DNA from: VRUE01 sp035693025
Lineage (GTDB): Bacteria > Actinomycetota > Thermoleophilia > Solirubrobacterales > 70-9
Assembly: GCA_035693025.1 (NCBI GenBank)
Contig: DASSHI010000026.1
Span: 1 to 64,000 of the forward strand
DNA length: 64,000 bases
Reading direction: 5' to 3'
Shown here: piece after piece, positions 35,207-46,844 of the stretch
How the letters are laid out: each line of letters starts with the position of its first letter
Numbering within the stretch: position 1 is the first letter of the stretch
The notes under the pieces: model-generated
What the model saw: the letters and a program-made list of their open reading frames with translations, nothing else
The model's database searches: none
Told to the model about the DNA's origin: nothing
Made by a program: the position numbers and the translations under genes

Positions 35207-35379
35207 TCGCCCGCCGCGCCGACCGGCTCGAAGTCGACCTTGTCGCGCACGCCGCAATCGGGGCAGTGCCAGTCCTCGGGCACCTCGCTCCAGGGCGTTC
35301 CCGCCGGGAAGCCCTCACGCGGGTGGCCCGCCTCCTCGTCGTAGACGTAGCCGCAGCCGGGACAGCGGAAGGCGCTCAT
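35203..35379 (-). CDS. rubredoxin
   Basis: A 58-residue protein with two CxxCG knuckles, CPGCGYVYDEEAG and CPDCGVRDK, which bind one Fe. It passes electrons to the alkane hydroxylase. The start overlaps the alkB stop (ATGA), and its stop overlaps the tetR start. Confidence 0.94.
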   Translation of the reverse strand: MSAFRCPGCGYVYDEEAGHPREGFPAGTPWSEVPEDWHCPDCGVRDKVDFEPVGAAGE

Positions 35380-36575
35380 GCTCCCGCGCCTCCGTAACGG
35401 GCCAGCACCCGGCGCCGCGCCCGCGGCTGGATGTTGGCGCGGGTCACGTCGCCCTCGTAGTGGTCGAGCAGGCGACGGTCCATCACCCGCCGCCAGAGCG
35501 GCGGGAACCAGGCGAGCACGATCATCCCCGCGTAGCCCGTCGGCAGCTGCGGCGCCTCGTCCACGTGGCGCAGCGCCTGGTAGCGGCGGGTCGGGTTGGC
35601 GTGATGGTCGCTGTGGCGCTGCAGGTGGTAGAGCAGCACGTTGGAGGCGACGTTGTTGCTGTTCCAGCTGTGCTGTGGCAGGCAGCGTTCGTAGCGCCCG
35701 TCCTCTTTCTTGTTGCGGCGCAGGCCGTAGTGCTCGAGGTAGTTGACGACCTCGAGCAGCGAGAAGCCGAGCACGGCCTGCAGCAGTAGATAGGGCAGGA
35801 CGACGGGACCGAAGGCGATCGCAAGCGCAGCGAAGAGGCCGACGGTCATCGCCCATGCCTGCAGGATGTCGTTGTGGACCGACCACGACGAGTGGCCCAT
35901 GCGCTGCAGTCGCGCCCGCTCGATCCCCCAGGCCGAGCTGAGGCTGCCCCACACGGTGCGCGGCAGGAAGGCCCAGAAGCTCTCCCCCAGGCGAGCGCTC
36001 GCCGGGTCCTCCGGCGTGGCGACGCGAACGTGGTGGCCGCGGTTGTGCTCGATGAAGAAGTGCCCGTAGCCGCTCTGCGCGAGGGCGACCTTGCTCAGCC
36101 ACTTCTCCAGATCGGCGCGCTTGTGGCCGAGCTCGTGCGCGGTGTTGATCGCGATCCCGCTGACCATGCCCATCGTCAGCGCCAGGCCGATGCTGTCGAG
36201 GGTCGAGAGGCCGCCGTCCGCCCACATGTAGCAGGCGAAGATCAGGCCGGCGTACTGGACCGGGATGAAGACATAGGTGCACCAGCGGTAGTAGCGGTCC
36301 TGTTCGAGCCACTTGATGATGCTGTCGGGGGGATTCTCCGCGTCCATGCCGATCAGCAGGTCGGCCACGGGGAAGATCACGAAGACGAGGAACGGGCCGT
36401 AGAACCAGAAGACGCCGAGCCCGGTCAGCGCCACCAGGCTCCAGGCGATGAAGGGCAGCAGCGGGACGATCAGCCCGAGCAGCCACGCATAGCGCTTCGG
36501 GTCCGTCCAGGCGGCGGGGTTGAGATCGACGTCGGGTCCGTGATGGTGATGGTGGTCGTGTGCGGCAACCTCCAT
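35376..36575 (-). CDS. alkB: alkane 1-monooxygenase AlkB
   Basis: A 399-residue membrane di-iron hydroxylase. All four His motifs are present: HELGHKR, HNRGHHV, NYLEHYGL and LQRHSDHHA. About six TM helices span residues 30-330. The N-terminus has a His-rich tag (HDHHHHHG). ATG 36575 has a GGAGGAGG site and is preferred over a start 23 codons upstream. It converts alkanes to 1-alkanols using electrons from rubredoxin. The beta-oxidation genes at 0.6-9 kb could use the products. Confidence 0.94.
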   Translation of the reverse strand: MEVAAHDHHHHHGPDVDLNPAAWTDPKRYAWLLGLIVPLLPFIAWSLVALTGLGVFWFYGPFLVFVIFPVADLLIGMDAENPPDSIIKWLEQDRYYRWCTYVFIPVQYAGLIFACYMWADGGLSTLDSIGLALTMGMVSGIAINTAHELGHKRADLEKWLSKVALAQSGYGHFFIEHNRGHHVRVATPEDPASARLGESFWAFLPRTVWGSLSSAWGIERARLQRMGHSSWSVHNDILQAWAMTVGLFAALAIAFGPVVLPYLLLQAVLGFSLLEVVNYLEHYGLRRNKKEDGRYERCLPQHSWNSNNVASNVLLYHLQRHSDHHANPTRRYQALRHVDEAPQLPTGYAGMIVLAWFPPLWRRVMDRRLLDHYEGDVTRANIQPRARRRVLARYGGAGA

Positions 36576-36618
36576 GGGGCGCCTCCTCCTTGTCAGATCG
36601 CCAGAAATCGTCTGCTTG

Positions 36619-36678
36619 GTTGACAGAGTAGCCCTTTTTGTCAACTACTGCAACACGAACCCTTGTTCTGTCTAACAA
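36619..36678. promoter_or_regulatory. operator/promoter region of the alkB operon
   Basis: GTTGACA (36619-36625) and TGTCAAC (36639-36645) form a perfect dyad with a 13-nt spacer and contain TTGACA -35-like hexamers on both strands. A second dyad, TTGTT/AACAA, lies at 36663-36678. This AT-rich gap sits between alkB and secG and fits a TetR binding region. Confidence 0.65.
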
Positions 36679-36717
36679 CCGCCCCGCGGCGGCGCTAGGA
36701 AGTGCGGGCCCGCTACG

Positions 36718-36951
36718 ATGCGCCCCGTGTACACGCTGCTCGCCATCCTGCAGGTGATCATCGCCGGGGCGCTGATCTTCTTGATCCTGCTCCATTCGGG
36801 CAAAGACGCCGGTCTCTCCGGCGCCTTCGGCATCGGCGGCGGTGGCAGTTCCTTCGGCGGCGGCTCGATGGTCGAGCGCAACCTGGACCGGGCGACGGTC
36901 TTCTTTGCCGTGCTCTTCGTCGTCAACACGATCGTGTTGCTGAAGATCTGA
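36718..36951 (+). CDS. secG: preprotein translocase subunit SecG
   Basis: A 77-residue protein with two TM helices (LLAILQVIIAGALIFLILL and TVFFAVLFVVNTIVLL) joined by a Gly/Ser-rich loop, the normal SecG shape. It assists SecYEG export. In most actinobacteria secG follows tpiA; here it stands alone. Confidence 0.9.
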   Translation: MRPVYTLLAILQVIIAGALIFLILLHSGKDAGLSGAFGIGGGGSSFGGGSMVERNLDRATVFFAVLFVVNTIVLLKI

Positions 36952-36972
36952 CCTTCGGCTGAGATCCTCGGA

Positions 36973-38076
36973 CTAGAAGCCGCGCGAAAGCCGGATGCCG
37001 AACGGGGCGCCGGTCAGCGGAACGCGTGGCACGCCGAGGAAGGAGACGGTCAGCGAGCCGTCCCAGCTGCGGGCGCTTCCGAGGCTGCGCTGGAGCGTGC
37101 CGTCGCCGGCGAAAGGCGCGGGCGGCGACACCCTGGCGCTCGAGAGAGTGCGGTCGGCGGTGAAGCTGCCCGGCGCCCCGCGTGCGTAGGCGATACGAAC
37201 GACTCCGATCGATCCTTCGCTGGCCTCCTCCGCGGCGAGGAAGCGGGGCCTGCCGTTGCCGCGCATCTGCGCGGCGAAGACGGTGCGATCGAGGGCCAGC
37301 TTGCGGTCGGCCACCAGGGCCGTCGACGCCGGCCCGGTACCGGGATGGGTCGGCACCGCGGGCACGCTCGGGGCGCGAGTGAGGCGCCCCCCGACCGGTG
37401 CGGGCAGGCGGATGCCCAACGGCGCCTGCGCCGCGGGCAGCCTGGCATGGGCGCCTGGCGACGCGCCGAGCAGGCAGTCCAGCAGCGCCGCGAGGTCGAT
37501 CGAGCGCCCCGGCACGCGGTGCACCTCGGCGGACGTGTAGCCACCCTCCCCTTCGAAGCGCAGCTCGCCTGAAAAGACACCGAGATCGGCGAGCCTCGGG
37601 CCGCCCCGTCTGCGACACCCCGCCCTGTGGCCCGCGTGGACCTCGCGCCCGGAGGGCCGGAAGCGAACCGAGATCCGACCGCGGTCGCCGAACGAGGCCG
37701 AGATCGAGGTCGGCGTGACCCTGCCATGGGCGAAGTAGGTGCTGGTACGCGAGCGCTCCCTGATCTTGCCTCGACCGCCACTGGTGCGGCCCCCCTGCAG
37801 CTGCGACCGGCTGACGCTGAGGGCGACCGTCTGGCCGAAGGCGACGACCGAGATCGTGTAGCCGTCGCTGTTGCGGAAGCGCAGTTCCGAGAGGGCGCGG
37901 TCACCGCTCGCCAGAGGGCTCGTGCCTTCCTGGCCCATCAGCGCCAGCTCCGCGTTCAGTCGCTGCACACCCGCCAGCAGCCGCAGCGACGAGGGCGTGG
38001 AGGCCGTCGCCGGCGCCGCAGTGAGCAAGGTAGCGGCGGCGGCAAGCAAGCAGGCGATCGTGCGACGGACGCTCAT
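36973..38076 (-). CDS. secreted protein of unknown function
   Basis: A 367-residue exported protein. A signal peptide (ACLLAAAATLLTAAPATA) precedes beta-rich domains with RFRNSDGYTISVVAFGQTV and LRFEGEGGYTSAEVHRVPG, which may be two copies of one domain. A few Cys are present. No family recognised. The start overlaps the protease stop (ATGA), so the two are one operon. Confidence 0.75.
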   Translation of the reverse strand: MSVRRTIACLLAAAATLLTAAPATASTPSSLRLLAGVQRLNAELALMGQEGTSPLASGDRALSELRFRNSDGYTISVVAFGQTVALSVSRSQLQGGRTSGGRGKIRERSRTSTYFAHGRVTPTSISASFGDRGRISVRFRPSGREVHAGHRAGCRRRGGPRLADLGVFSGELRFEGEGGYTSAEVHRVPGRSIDLAALLDCLLGASPGAHARLPAAQAPLGIRLPAPVGGRLTRAPSVPAVPTHPGTGPASTALVADRKLALDRTVFAAQMRGNGRPRFLAAEEASEGSIGVVRIAYARGAPGSFTADRTLSSARVSPPAPFAGDGTLQRSLGSARSWDGSLTVSFLGVPRVPLTGAPFGIRLSRGF

Positions 38077-39056
38077 CGCACTCTCGATGCCTGTCGGTAC
38101 AGCGCTTTCACGGCACCGCCGAAGTAAGCGCCGAAGTCGGTCTTGCGATCGTCGCCGTAGCCGTAGTTGGTGACCCCGTTGAGCACGTTGCCATGAATCG
38201 TCCAGCCTCCTCCCGAGGCGCCGCCGGTGACGTCGCAGGAGATCGCCAGGTTGAGCGGCCCAGGCCAGAGGAAGGACGCGAGGTCGTGGCCGAGGAAGGG
38301 AGTGCCGGCACAGAGCCGCTGGGTGGCGCCGTCGAACGGTGCTTCCACCGGGTAGCCGTGCACGTCGAACACCTGGCCCGGAGGCAGGCCGAAGGCGATC
38401 CCGTCTGCACCGACCGCATCGGCGAGGAGCTGGCCGCGTTCGTTGCGCGAGACCACCGCGGCGCCGACGTCGGCGTTCTCGCTGCCGCCTTCGATCCAGG
38501 GCCGGGTGGCACCGAGCCATTTGGCGACGAAGACCCCGAACGGGCGTATCCCGTCGTGGTAGCCCGGCACGAAGACCCAGTCGTGGTTGAACCAGTGGCC
38601 CGCGCCGCCCTCGTTGACGCAGTGGCCGGCGGTGACGACGACGCTGCGGTTCGGTGCGCTGACCGAGGTGCCCGAGCAGCGCCCCAGGCCCAGCCCGTGC
38701 GGCAGGACGATGAAGATGACGCCGTTCTGCCGGAAGCCCGGCGCGGTGGGGTCTGCGACCCGGGCGAATTCGGACCGGGCCTCGGCCGCGACTTCGACGC
38801 CGCGCCCTTCCCCATCGCCCGAGCGGGTCGAGGAGACCCCGGCCAACCCGCCTGCCTGCGGCGGCGCCATGTCGATAGGCCTCGCCCGGCGCATGCGCGC
38901 CGGCGTCCAGAAGCGCAGCGCCTTGCGCGCAGACGCATCCGCGGAGGACCTCGTCCAGGTTGTGGCCGTGGCAGATGCCGGGCCGGCGCCGAGCAGGACG
39001 GCGTAGAGGACGAGCGCGGCGACGGCCAGTCGGGGGGGTCGGAGTCGAGCGCTCAT
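38073..39056 (-). CDS. trypsin-like serine protease
   Basis: A 327-residue exported protease (signal peptide ~1-30). The catalytic triad is visible: His in VVTAGHCV, Asp in SENADVGAAVV and Ser in TGGASGGGWT. It would act at the cell surface. It is co-transcribed with the downstream secreted protein. ATG 39056 gives a proper signal peptide. Confidence 0.87.
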   Translation of the reverse strand: MSARLRPPRLAVAALVLYAVLLGAGPASATATTWTRSSADASARKALRFWTPARMRRARPIDMAPPQAGGLAGVSSTRSGDGEGRGVEVAAEARSEFARVADPTAPGFRQNGVIFIVLPHGLGLGRCSGTSVSAPNRSVVVTAGHCVNEGGAGHWFNHDWVFVPGYHDGIRPFGVFVAKWLGATRPWIEGGSENADVGAAVVSRNERGQLLADAVGADGIAFGLPPGQVFDVHGYPVEAPFDGATQRLCAGTPFLGHDLASFLWPGPLNLAISCDVTGGASGGGWTIHGNVLNGVTNYGYGDDRKTDFGAYFGGAVKALYRQASRVR

Positions 39057-39069
39057 CGGCGTCCGCGCG

Positions 39070-41483
<2,414 letters not shown>

Positions 41484-41487
<4 letters not shown>

Positions 41488-41888
41488 TCGCCCGAGCTAC
41501 CGGTGGTGAACTTCGAGGGACACTTGGTGACGAGGGTGTCGCGTTCGCCGACGAAGACGCCGTTGCGGACGGTGCCGCTGAGGACGATCTCGCGACCGCC
41601 GCGGAAGGGATCGGGGATCGTGCCGGTGTAGGTGACGGGCAGGCTCCGGCTCGCGTCTTCGCGGTCGGCGACCCGGAAGCTGATCCCCTCGCCGTGATGG
41701 CGGACCGAGCGCTTGACGACGCGACCGGTCAACTCGTAGCTGCCGCCGGAGCTGACTCCGAGCAGCTGCGAGGGTTCCTTGGCTTCCGAGGAAGCGCTGA
41801 AAGACGTGTAGACGAGCGCGCCCGCGAGCAGCACGGCGACGCCGAGCGCAACTACGAGTCGGATCTTTCGCTTGCGGCTTGGATCCAC
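41484..41888 (-). CDS. ccmE: cytochrome c maturation heme chaperone CcmE (Cys variant)
   Basis: A 134-residue membrane-anchored chaperone from GTG 41888: one N-terminal TM (LVVALGVAVLLAGALVYT) and an OB fold (YELTGRVV, VTYTGTIPDPFRGG, GVFVGERDTLVTKCPSKF). The usual heme-binding H-x3-Y is replaced by C123-x3-F127. A Cys form (CxxxY) is known in some bacteria and archaea; here the Tyr is Phe as well. Confidence 0.9.
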
Positions 41889-41935
41889 GGCCGATGGATT
41901 ATCGCAAGACGCCACTCCGTGGAAGAATCGGGGCG

Positions 41936-42649
41936 ATGGCGGCCTCATCCGACGACCCGGTTCTGCTGATCACGGGCGCGAGCAGCGGCATCGGCGCGGC
42001 GACCGCGCGGGCCGCGGCTACGACCCACCGAATGGTGCTGGCAGCCCGCCGCCTGGAGCCCCTGCAAGCCCTCGTCGACGAGCTCGGCGGGGCCGAGCGG
42101 GCGCTTGCGGTGCGCTGCGACGTGACCGAGTGGGACCAGGTCGAGGCGATGGCAGCGGCGGCCCTCGATTCCTTTGGCCGCATCGACGCCGTCTTCGCCA
42201 ACGCCGGCTTCGGCGCCACGCGCGGCTTTCTCGAGGAGTCGCCCGAGCACTGGCGCTCGATGGTGCTGACCAACGTCTACGGCGTCGCCTTGACGATCCG
42301 CGCCACCCTCCCCCACCTGCTCGAGCGCGGCGACGGCCACTTCGTCGTCACCAGCTCGGTCGCGGGCCGACAAGTGCTGCCCGGCTCGCTCTACTCGGCG
42401 ACCAAGTGGGCGGTGACGGCAATCGGGGAGGCGCTGCGGGCCGAGCTGCGCCAGATGCATAAGAACGACGGGATCAAGGTGACCCTGATCGAGCCGGGCA
42501 TGGTCGATACCCCGTTCTTCGACAACCGGCCCGGCAACTCGGCGTTGCAGGACGACGACATCGCCCGGGCCGTGATCTACGCCCTCGAGCAGCCGGGCAA
42601 CGTCGACGTCAACGAGATCCTGATTCGGCCGACCGGCCGGCCTGCCTAG
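41936..42649 (+). CDS. short-chain dehydrogenase/reductase
   Basis: A 237-residue SDR. TGASSGIGAAT binds NAD(P), FANAGFG is the NNAG-like motif, and the catalytic set is S in VTSSVAG with YSATK. The substrate is not predictable; it looks like a typical YdfG-like oxidoreductase. It is divergent from ccmE. Confidence 0.88.
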   Translation: MAASSDDPVLLITGASSGIGAATARAAATTHRMVLAARRLEPLQALVDELGGAERALAVRCDVTEWDQVEAMAAAALDSFGRIDAVFANAGFGATRGFLEESPEHWRSMVLTNVYGVALTIRATLPHLLERGDGHFVVTSSVAGRQVLPGSLYSATKWAVTAIGEALRAELRQMHKNDGIKVTLIEPGMVDTPFFDNRPGNSALQDDDIARAVIYALEQPGNVDVNEILIRPTGRPA

Positions 42650-42662
42650 GCCGGGATCCCTC

Positions 42663-43685
42663 CTATCGAAGCAGGAGGCGCACGGCGCGCCAGTAGCTGC
42701 GCAGGAGAATGCGAGCTGGAACGGAGCGGGCGGCGGTGGGGATGAAGGGGGAGTCGAGGTCGGGGGTGAGCCAGGCGGCGAACTCGGCGGCGGTGACGGT
42801 GCGGGTGGCCTGAACCTGGCGACGCTCGCGCAAAAGGCGCGGCAACCAGCGGATCGCTTCCACGTGAGCGGCCAGCTTCTGGCGCCCCCAACCTCCCCGG
42901 ACCGCAACCGCATACAGCGCAAGTTCGGTCGCAACCAGCGCCGGCGCCAAGAGAATCAGCAGCGACGTGGGGTAGGCGCGAAGCAGGAAGGCATGGCGGT
43001 TGCGCTCGAGCCAGCGCCACTTGTGCTCGCGGGCGCCGAACTCGTAGTCGTGGTCGACGACGGCGTCGGGTTCGATTCCGATCGCTGCGCCGCCGAGGCG
43101 CAGGCGCAGCGAGAGGTCGACGTCCTCGTGGTAGAGGAAGTAGTCGGCCGGAAAGCCCCCCACCTCCTCCCAGGCTCGACGCGGGATCGCCAGGCAGGCG
43201 CCGGAAAGAGCCGTGACCTCGCCGGGGGCCGGCGCCTCCGCCAGCGGGCGCCCGTGCCCCCCGGCCCAGACGAGGCCGGTGAAGTGGACGGGGTTGCCGG
43301 CGGAGTTGATCGTCTCCCCCTCCCCCTCGGCGACCAGCGCCTGCCAGGCCGCCCAGCCGCGCCGGGCCAGCCAGGGCCGGCGAATCGCCTCCCCCCAACC
43401 GGGCCGCGGGGCCGCGTCGGGATTGAGGATGACGAGCAGCTCACGCCGGGCTTGCGCGGCTCCCGCGTTGCAGCCGGCGGCGAAGCCGAGATTGCCGCCA
43501 CCGTGCACGATTCGCGCCGCCGGGGCGAGCTCCGCCACCGTCTCCGCGGTTCCGTCGCTGGAGTCGTTGTCGACGACGATCAGCTCGTCCCCCTCCTCCA
43601 GCTCGGGGAGCAGGGCAGGCAAAGTACGAGCCAGCTCCTCGCGGCTGTTCCAGGCGACGATCAGGACCGAAAGCGTCGGGCTCAC
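42663..43685 (-). CDS. family-2 glycosyltransferase, membrane-associated
   Basis: A 340-residue GT-A enzyme. The N-terminus (VLIVAWNSREELARTL, VVDNDSSDGTAE) is the GT2 fold with LNPDAAP as the DxD-like metal site. YFLYHEDVDLSLRLRLGG resembles rhamnosyltransferases. A hydrophobic stretch near residues 240-270 likely anchors it. It may glycosylate wall or surface material. Confidence 0.88.
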   Translation of the reverse strand: MSPTLSVLIVAWNSREELARTLPALLPELEEGDELIVVDNDSSDGTAETVAELAPAARIVHGGGNLGFAAGCNAGAAQARRELLVILNPDAAPRPGWGEAIRRPWLARRGWAAWQALVAEGEGETINSAGNPVHFTGLVWAGGHGRPLAEAPAPGEVTALSGACLAIPRRAWEEVGGFPADYFLYHEDVDLSLRLRLGGAAIGIEPDAVVDHDYEFGAREHKWRWLERNRHAFLLRAYPTSLLILLAPALVATELALYAVAVRGGWGRQKLAAHVEAIRWLPRLLRERRQVQATRTVTAAEFAAWLTPDLDSPFIPTAARSVPARILLRSYWRAVRLLLR

Positions 43686-43704
43686 CGACGCCGCAGGCTA
43701 TTCG

Positions 43705-46700
43705 TCAGTGCTGCTTGTGGCTGCGGTGGTGGCCGGCCCGGTGCTTGCGGCAGGGCGCCCGCAGCCGCGGCCGCAGGTTGAGCTTCTTGCCGTTCTGGGC
43801 CTTGAAGCGGACCATCACGCGCTGACCCTTGCGCTTCTTCTTGCCCTTGTGGCCTTTGCCGTGACGCTGGGCGCTGCTCATTACGCGCTTGCCGTCACCG
43901 CTGCCCTTCTTGTGGACGCGCTTGCGCGGACACTGGTTGCGCGAGTTGACCAGCAGGCCTTTCCTACCGCCGCGCAGGATGAAGATCAGCTTGGAGACCG
44001 GCACGTCGGGCGTCGTATCGAAGGTGTTGCGGATGCGCCCGTGGACGCTGTCGGTGCGGCTGTCGAGTTCGATGTCGACCTGACCGTGCAGGGCGGCGAC
44101 CAGGTCGGGCAGCGTGTTGTCGGACGAGCGCAGGTAGACCGGGCCTTCGAGCGGCTTTTCGAGCAGCGGCGAGAAGGCGCGCGCATGACCGTAGATCGAT
44201 TTCTTCGGGCAGTTGTGAGCGGCGTACTGAACCCGGGTGCATACCTTCGAGAGGTTGGCCTGGTCGAGGATCAGCGAAGGGGGCAGGATCGTCGCCGCGC
44301 GGGCGAAGTTGGCGTCGCCGGCATGGGGCAGCAGCACCACGCGCAGTTTCGGGTTCTTGGCCCGACGCGTCGCACCGAAGAGGCGGAAGAAGATCTTCGG
44401 CTTGAAGCCGAGCTTCTCGCAACCGCTGGTGGAAAACGCGGCTGAGGCCGGTGCGCGCGAGAAGACGGCGGGGTCGTTCGGGTTGGCGCCGCCGCCGAAC
44501 AGCCAGCCGCCGAAGCCGCCCGGCGAGCAGCTGGTCGGGTTGAGCGAGAATTCGTGGCGGTCGAGCTTGACCGCGACCGAGCGGATGTCGAGCGTCGCGC
44601 CCCCGTAGACGTGCGGGATCGAGTCCGACTGCGCCTGCACCTGCGCGGTGCGCGGGTCGACGTGCAGCGCCACCCGCACCACGACCGTGCCGAGGTCGAA
44701 CGGCCCGGCCGTGGCCGGCGTGACCACCGCCAGGGAGAGCGGCGCGCCCTCGTAGGGGCCTGCGAGGAAGACCTTGCCCTGGATGTGAATCGGCGCCGGG
44801 CCGCTGCCGGCGGCGACTTCGGCCTGGCCGATCAGACTGGCGTCCGGGCAGCTCGAGTGAGCCGCCTCGTCGCTGCCGCTGACGTTCGCCGCGGCCGCCA
44901 GCGCCGCGTCGGGGCAGTATTGGACGCCCTTCAGCTTCGCGCTCAGCCCCGGCGGCAGGGTCACGTCGACGCCTTTGAGCTCCTGGTTGCCGTCGGAGCG
45001 GCCGATGTCCATGTGCAGCGGGCTGTAAGCGCCGGCCTGGTCCTTCGCGGTGCCCGCCCCGAAGCTCGGCGCGAAGGGACGATCGGCCAGCGTCTTCGCG
45101 CAGGCGCCGCCGCCGGGGGCGGCGGTCAACGTGAAATCGCCGGACGGAGTCGCCGCGGGGTTGCCACTCCAGGGGGTCATCGCCGTCGTCGTCTTGTTCG
45201 GCCCGCAGGCCCCCGGGCTGGTGAGCACCGCGTGCTCGCCGTCGTTGAAATCGAGCACGAACGAGCTGAAGGGAACCTGCGGTAGGCCCTTGGGGATCTT
45301 CGTGCCGCCGATGCCTTCGACTTCGCGGCCTTCGAAGGTGGTCGTCAGCTGACCCGTAACCGGGTCGGCGCTCACCTTGCCTTCGAGCCGCACGAAGATT
45401 CCGTATCGCTGCGACAGCGCTTCGACGAAGATCCTGTACTCCTGGCCTGACGTCGGGTCACGGCTGAGCTGCTGGCCGACGTAGACGGAGCCGGTGAGCG
45501 AGCCGTCGGGAAGCGGCGGCGTGTCGATCGAGACGCTGCCGATCCTCGATCCCGCCGGGCAGCCGTTCGATTCGTTGTGCGTGCGGAGGCCGAACTCGGC
45601 ATTCGTGCAGGTCTGCAGCCCGCCGCTGGCGGCCGACGGGTTGAGCCCCATGCCGGAGGGCAGGGTCACCTTCGCTTCGCGCACGTAGGACTGCGCCTGC
45701 TTGGTTTTTTCCTGTGCGATTTCCGCGCCGGTCGGCGGTTCGAACGGCACGTCGACGGCCACCGACGGCCCGCTCGGGGAATCGGTCTGCGCGGTGTTGG
45801 GGTCTACGTCGATCGAGGGATCGAAGGGGATCGAGCCGCATTCCTTCGGTTCGGTGTTCGGTGGGATGCGGGACTCGAAGAAGGTCGAGCCCTCAGGGAA
45901 GGTCGGGTTCGGTTCCGCGTAGGAGTCGGCGCGCAGCCAGGTCGAGTAGAGATGCACGAAGGGAGACGACGGGACGGCCGGGCCGAGGCAGGTGCTCGGC
46001 GTGGTGATGAAGGTGCCGTTGCCGGAGCGGCCGTTGAAGACCAGGCGGTTTTTCAGGATCAGGCCGTGTTCTCCCGTCAGCAGGCCGAGAAATTCGCCAA
46101 GCGCTTCCGGAAGGGCTGCCGGCACTTCGATCGTGAATCCCTCGTGGAAGTCGCCGTCCCAGGCGACGTTCGCCTTCAGGTAGATGAAGTTGCCGACCAG
46201 TTCGAAACCGAAGCGCGCCGGCTCGCCGACGGGCGGGTCGATGTTGTAGACCGTCGGTTCGATTGGCGGCGATTCGATTCCCAACGGGGGTACGGATGCG
46301 GTGACCTCGCTTTTGCCGACGGCGGAACCCGCCGGGCAGCTGGACGGGCTCGATTCAAACGTGGCCTGCTCGCACTGCGGCGTCGCCTGTGGGTTCACGC
46401 TCAGCCCAACCGGGAGGTCGACCCGCACGGTCTTCAGTTCGCCGACCGGGGTTTTCCCGGGCGGTTCGTTCTTGACGATGATCTGGGTAAAGCCCCACTG
46501 CGGATGCCCGGCTGCCTGTTCGAAGAACTGATTGGGCGTCGCGACCGAGCAGAAGTTGGTGCTCGTCGGCGGTTCCGCCGTGCAGGTGCCCGCCTGCCAG
46601 CCGCTGTCGACCTGGGGGTTTTCGGGATCCGATGGCGCAACGATGTCGCCCGTGTCGGCAAGCGCCATCGGCGCACCGACGGCGAGTCCCGCCGCCAGGA

Positions 46701-46743
46701 CCCCAACGACGAATACGAAGCGAAGCCGCGCTCCCCAACCCAT
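43705..46743 (-). CDS. large secreted cysteine-repeat protein
   Basis: A 1012-residue exported protein with signal peptide (LRFVFVVGVLAAGLAVGAPM). I see four divergent copies of one module: LPxGLxxNPxA, then C, then a few residues, CPAGSxxG and VxGxVY. Examples are VGLSVNPQATPQCEQATF with CPAGSAVG, MGLNPSAASGGLQTCTNAEF with CPAGSRIG, and PPGLSAKLKGVQYCPDAAL with CPDASLIG; the fourth has SKVCTRVQ and CPKKSIYG. Paired Cys suggest disulfides. The C-terminal ~80 residues are Lys/Arg/His-rich, ending in KHRAGHHRSHKQH, which could bind wall polymers. ATG 46743 has a GAGGAGGAG site. The function is unknown. Confidence 0.85.
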   Translation of the reverse strand: MGWGARLRFVFVVGVLAAGLAVGAPMALADTGDIVAPSDPENPQVDSGWQAGTCTAEPPTSTNFCSVATPNQFFEQAAGHPQWGFTQIIVKNEPPGKTPVGELKTVRVDLPVGLSVNPQATPQCEQATFESSPSSCPAGSAVGKSEVTASVPPLGIESPPIEPTVYNIDPPVGEPARFGFELVGNFIYLKANVAWDGDFHEGFTIEVPAALPEALGEFLGLLTGEHGLILKNRLVFNGRSGNGTFITTPSTCLGPAVPSSPFVHLYSTWLRADSYAEPNPTFPEGSTFFESRIPPNTEPKECGSIPFDPSIDVDPNTAQTDSPSGPSVAVDVPFEPPTGAEIAQEKTKQAQSYVREAKVTLPSGMGLNPSAASGGLQTCTNAEFGLRTHNESNGCPAGSRIGSVSIDTPPLPDGSLTGSVYVGQQLSRDPTSGQEYRIFVEALSQRYGIFVRLEGKVSADPVTGQLTTTFEGREVEGIGGTKIPKGLPQVPFSSFVLDFNDGEHAVLTSPGACGPNKTTTAMTPWSGNPAATPSGDFTLTAAPGGGACAKTLADRPFAPSFGAGTAKDQAGAYSPLHMDIGRSDGNQELKGVDVTLPPGLSAKLKGVQYCPDAALAAAANVSGSDEAAHSSCPDASLIGQAEVAAGSGPAPIHIQGKVFLAGPYEGAPLSLAVVTPATAGPFDLGTVVVRVALHVDPRTAQVQAQSDSIPHVYGGATLDIRSVAVKLDRHEFSLNPTSCSPGGFGGWLFGGGANPNDPAVFSRAPASAAFSTSGCEKLGFKPKIFFRLFGATRRAKNPKLRVVLLPHAGDANFARAATILPPSLILDQANLSKVCTRVQYAAHNCPKKSIYGHARAFSPLLEKPLEGPVYLRSSDNTLPDLVAALHGQVDIELDSRTDSVHGRIRNTFDTTPDVPVSKLIFILRGGRKGLLVNSRNQCPRKRVHKKGSGDGKRVMSSAQRHGKGHKGKKKRKGQRVMVRFKAQNGKKLNLRPRLRAPCRKHRAGHHRSHKQH

Positions 46744-46787
46744 CTCGATCTCCTCCTCAGTCATTCGCCAACCCATACTACCCAATT

Positions 46788-46816
46788 TTGATGATTTAGG
46801 CTATTATTTTTAGGTA
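46788..46816 (+). promoter_or_regulatory. candidate promoter of the winged-helix gene
   Basis: TTGATG, 17-nt spacing, then TAGGTA gives a plausible sigma-70-type promoter in the most AT-rich patch of this divergent gap. The GTG start of the winged-helix gene follows 28 bp later. The opposite strand must hold the promoter of the secreted protein. Confidence 0.35.
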
Positions 46817-46844
46817 TTCCCTCGTCGACGAAAGTGAGGCAGCC

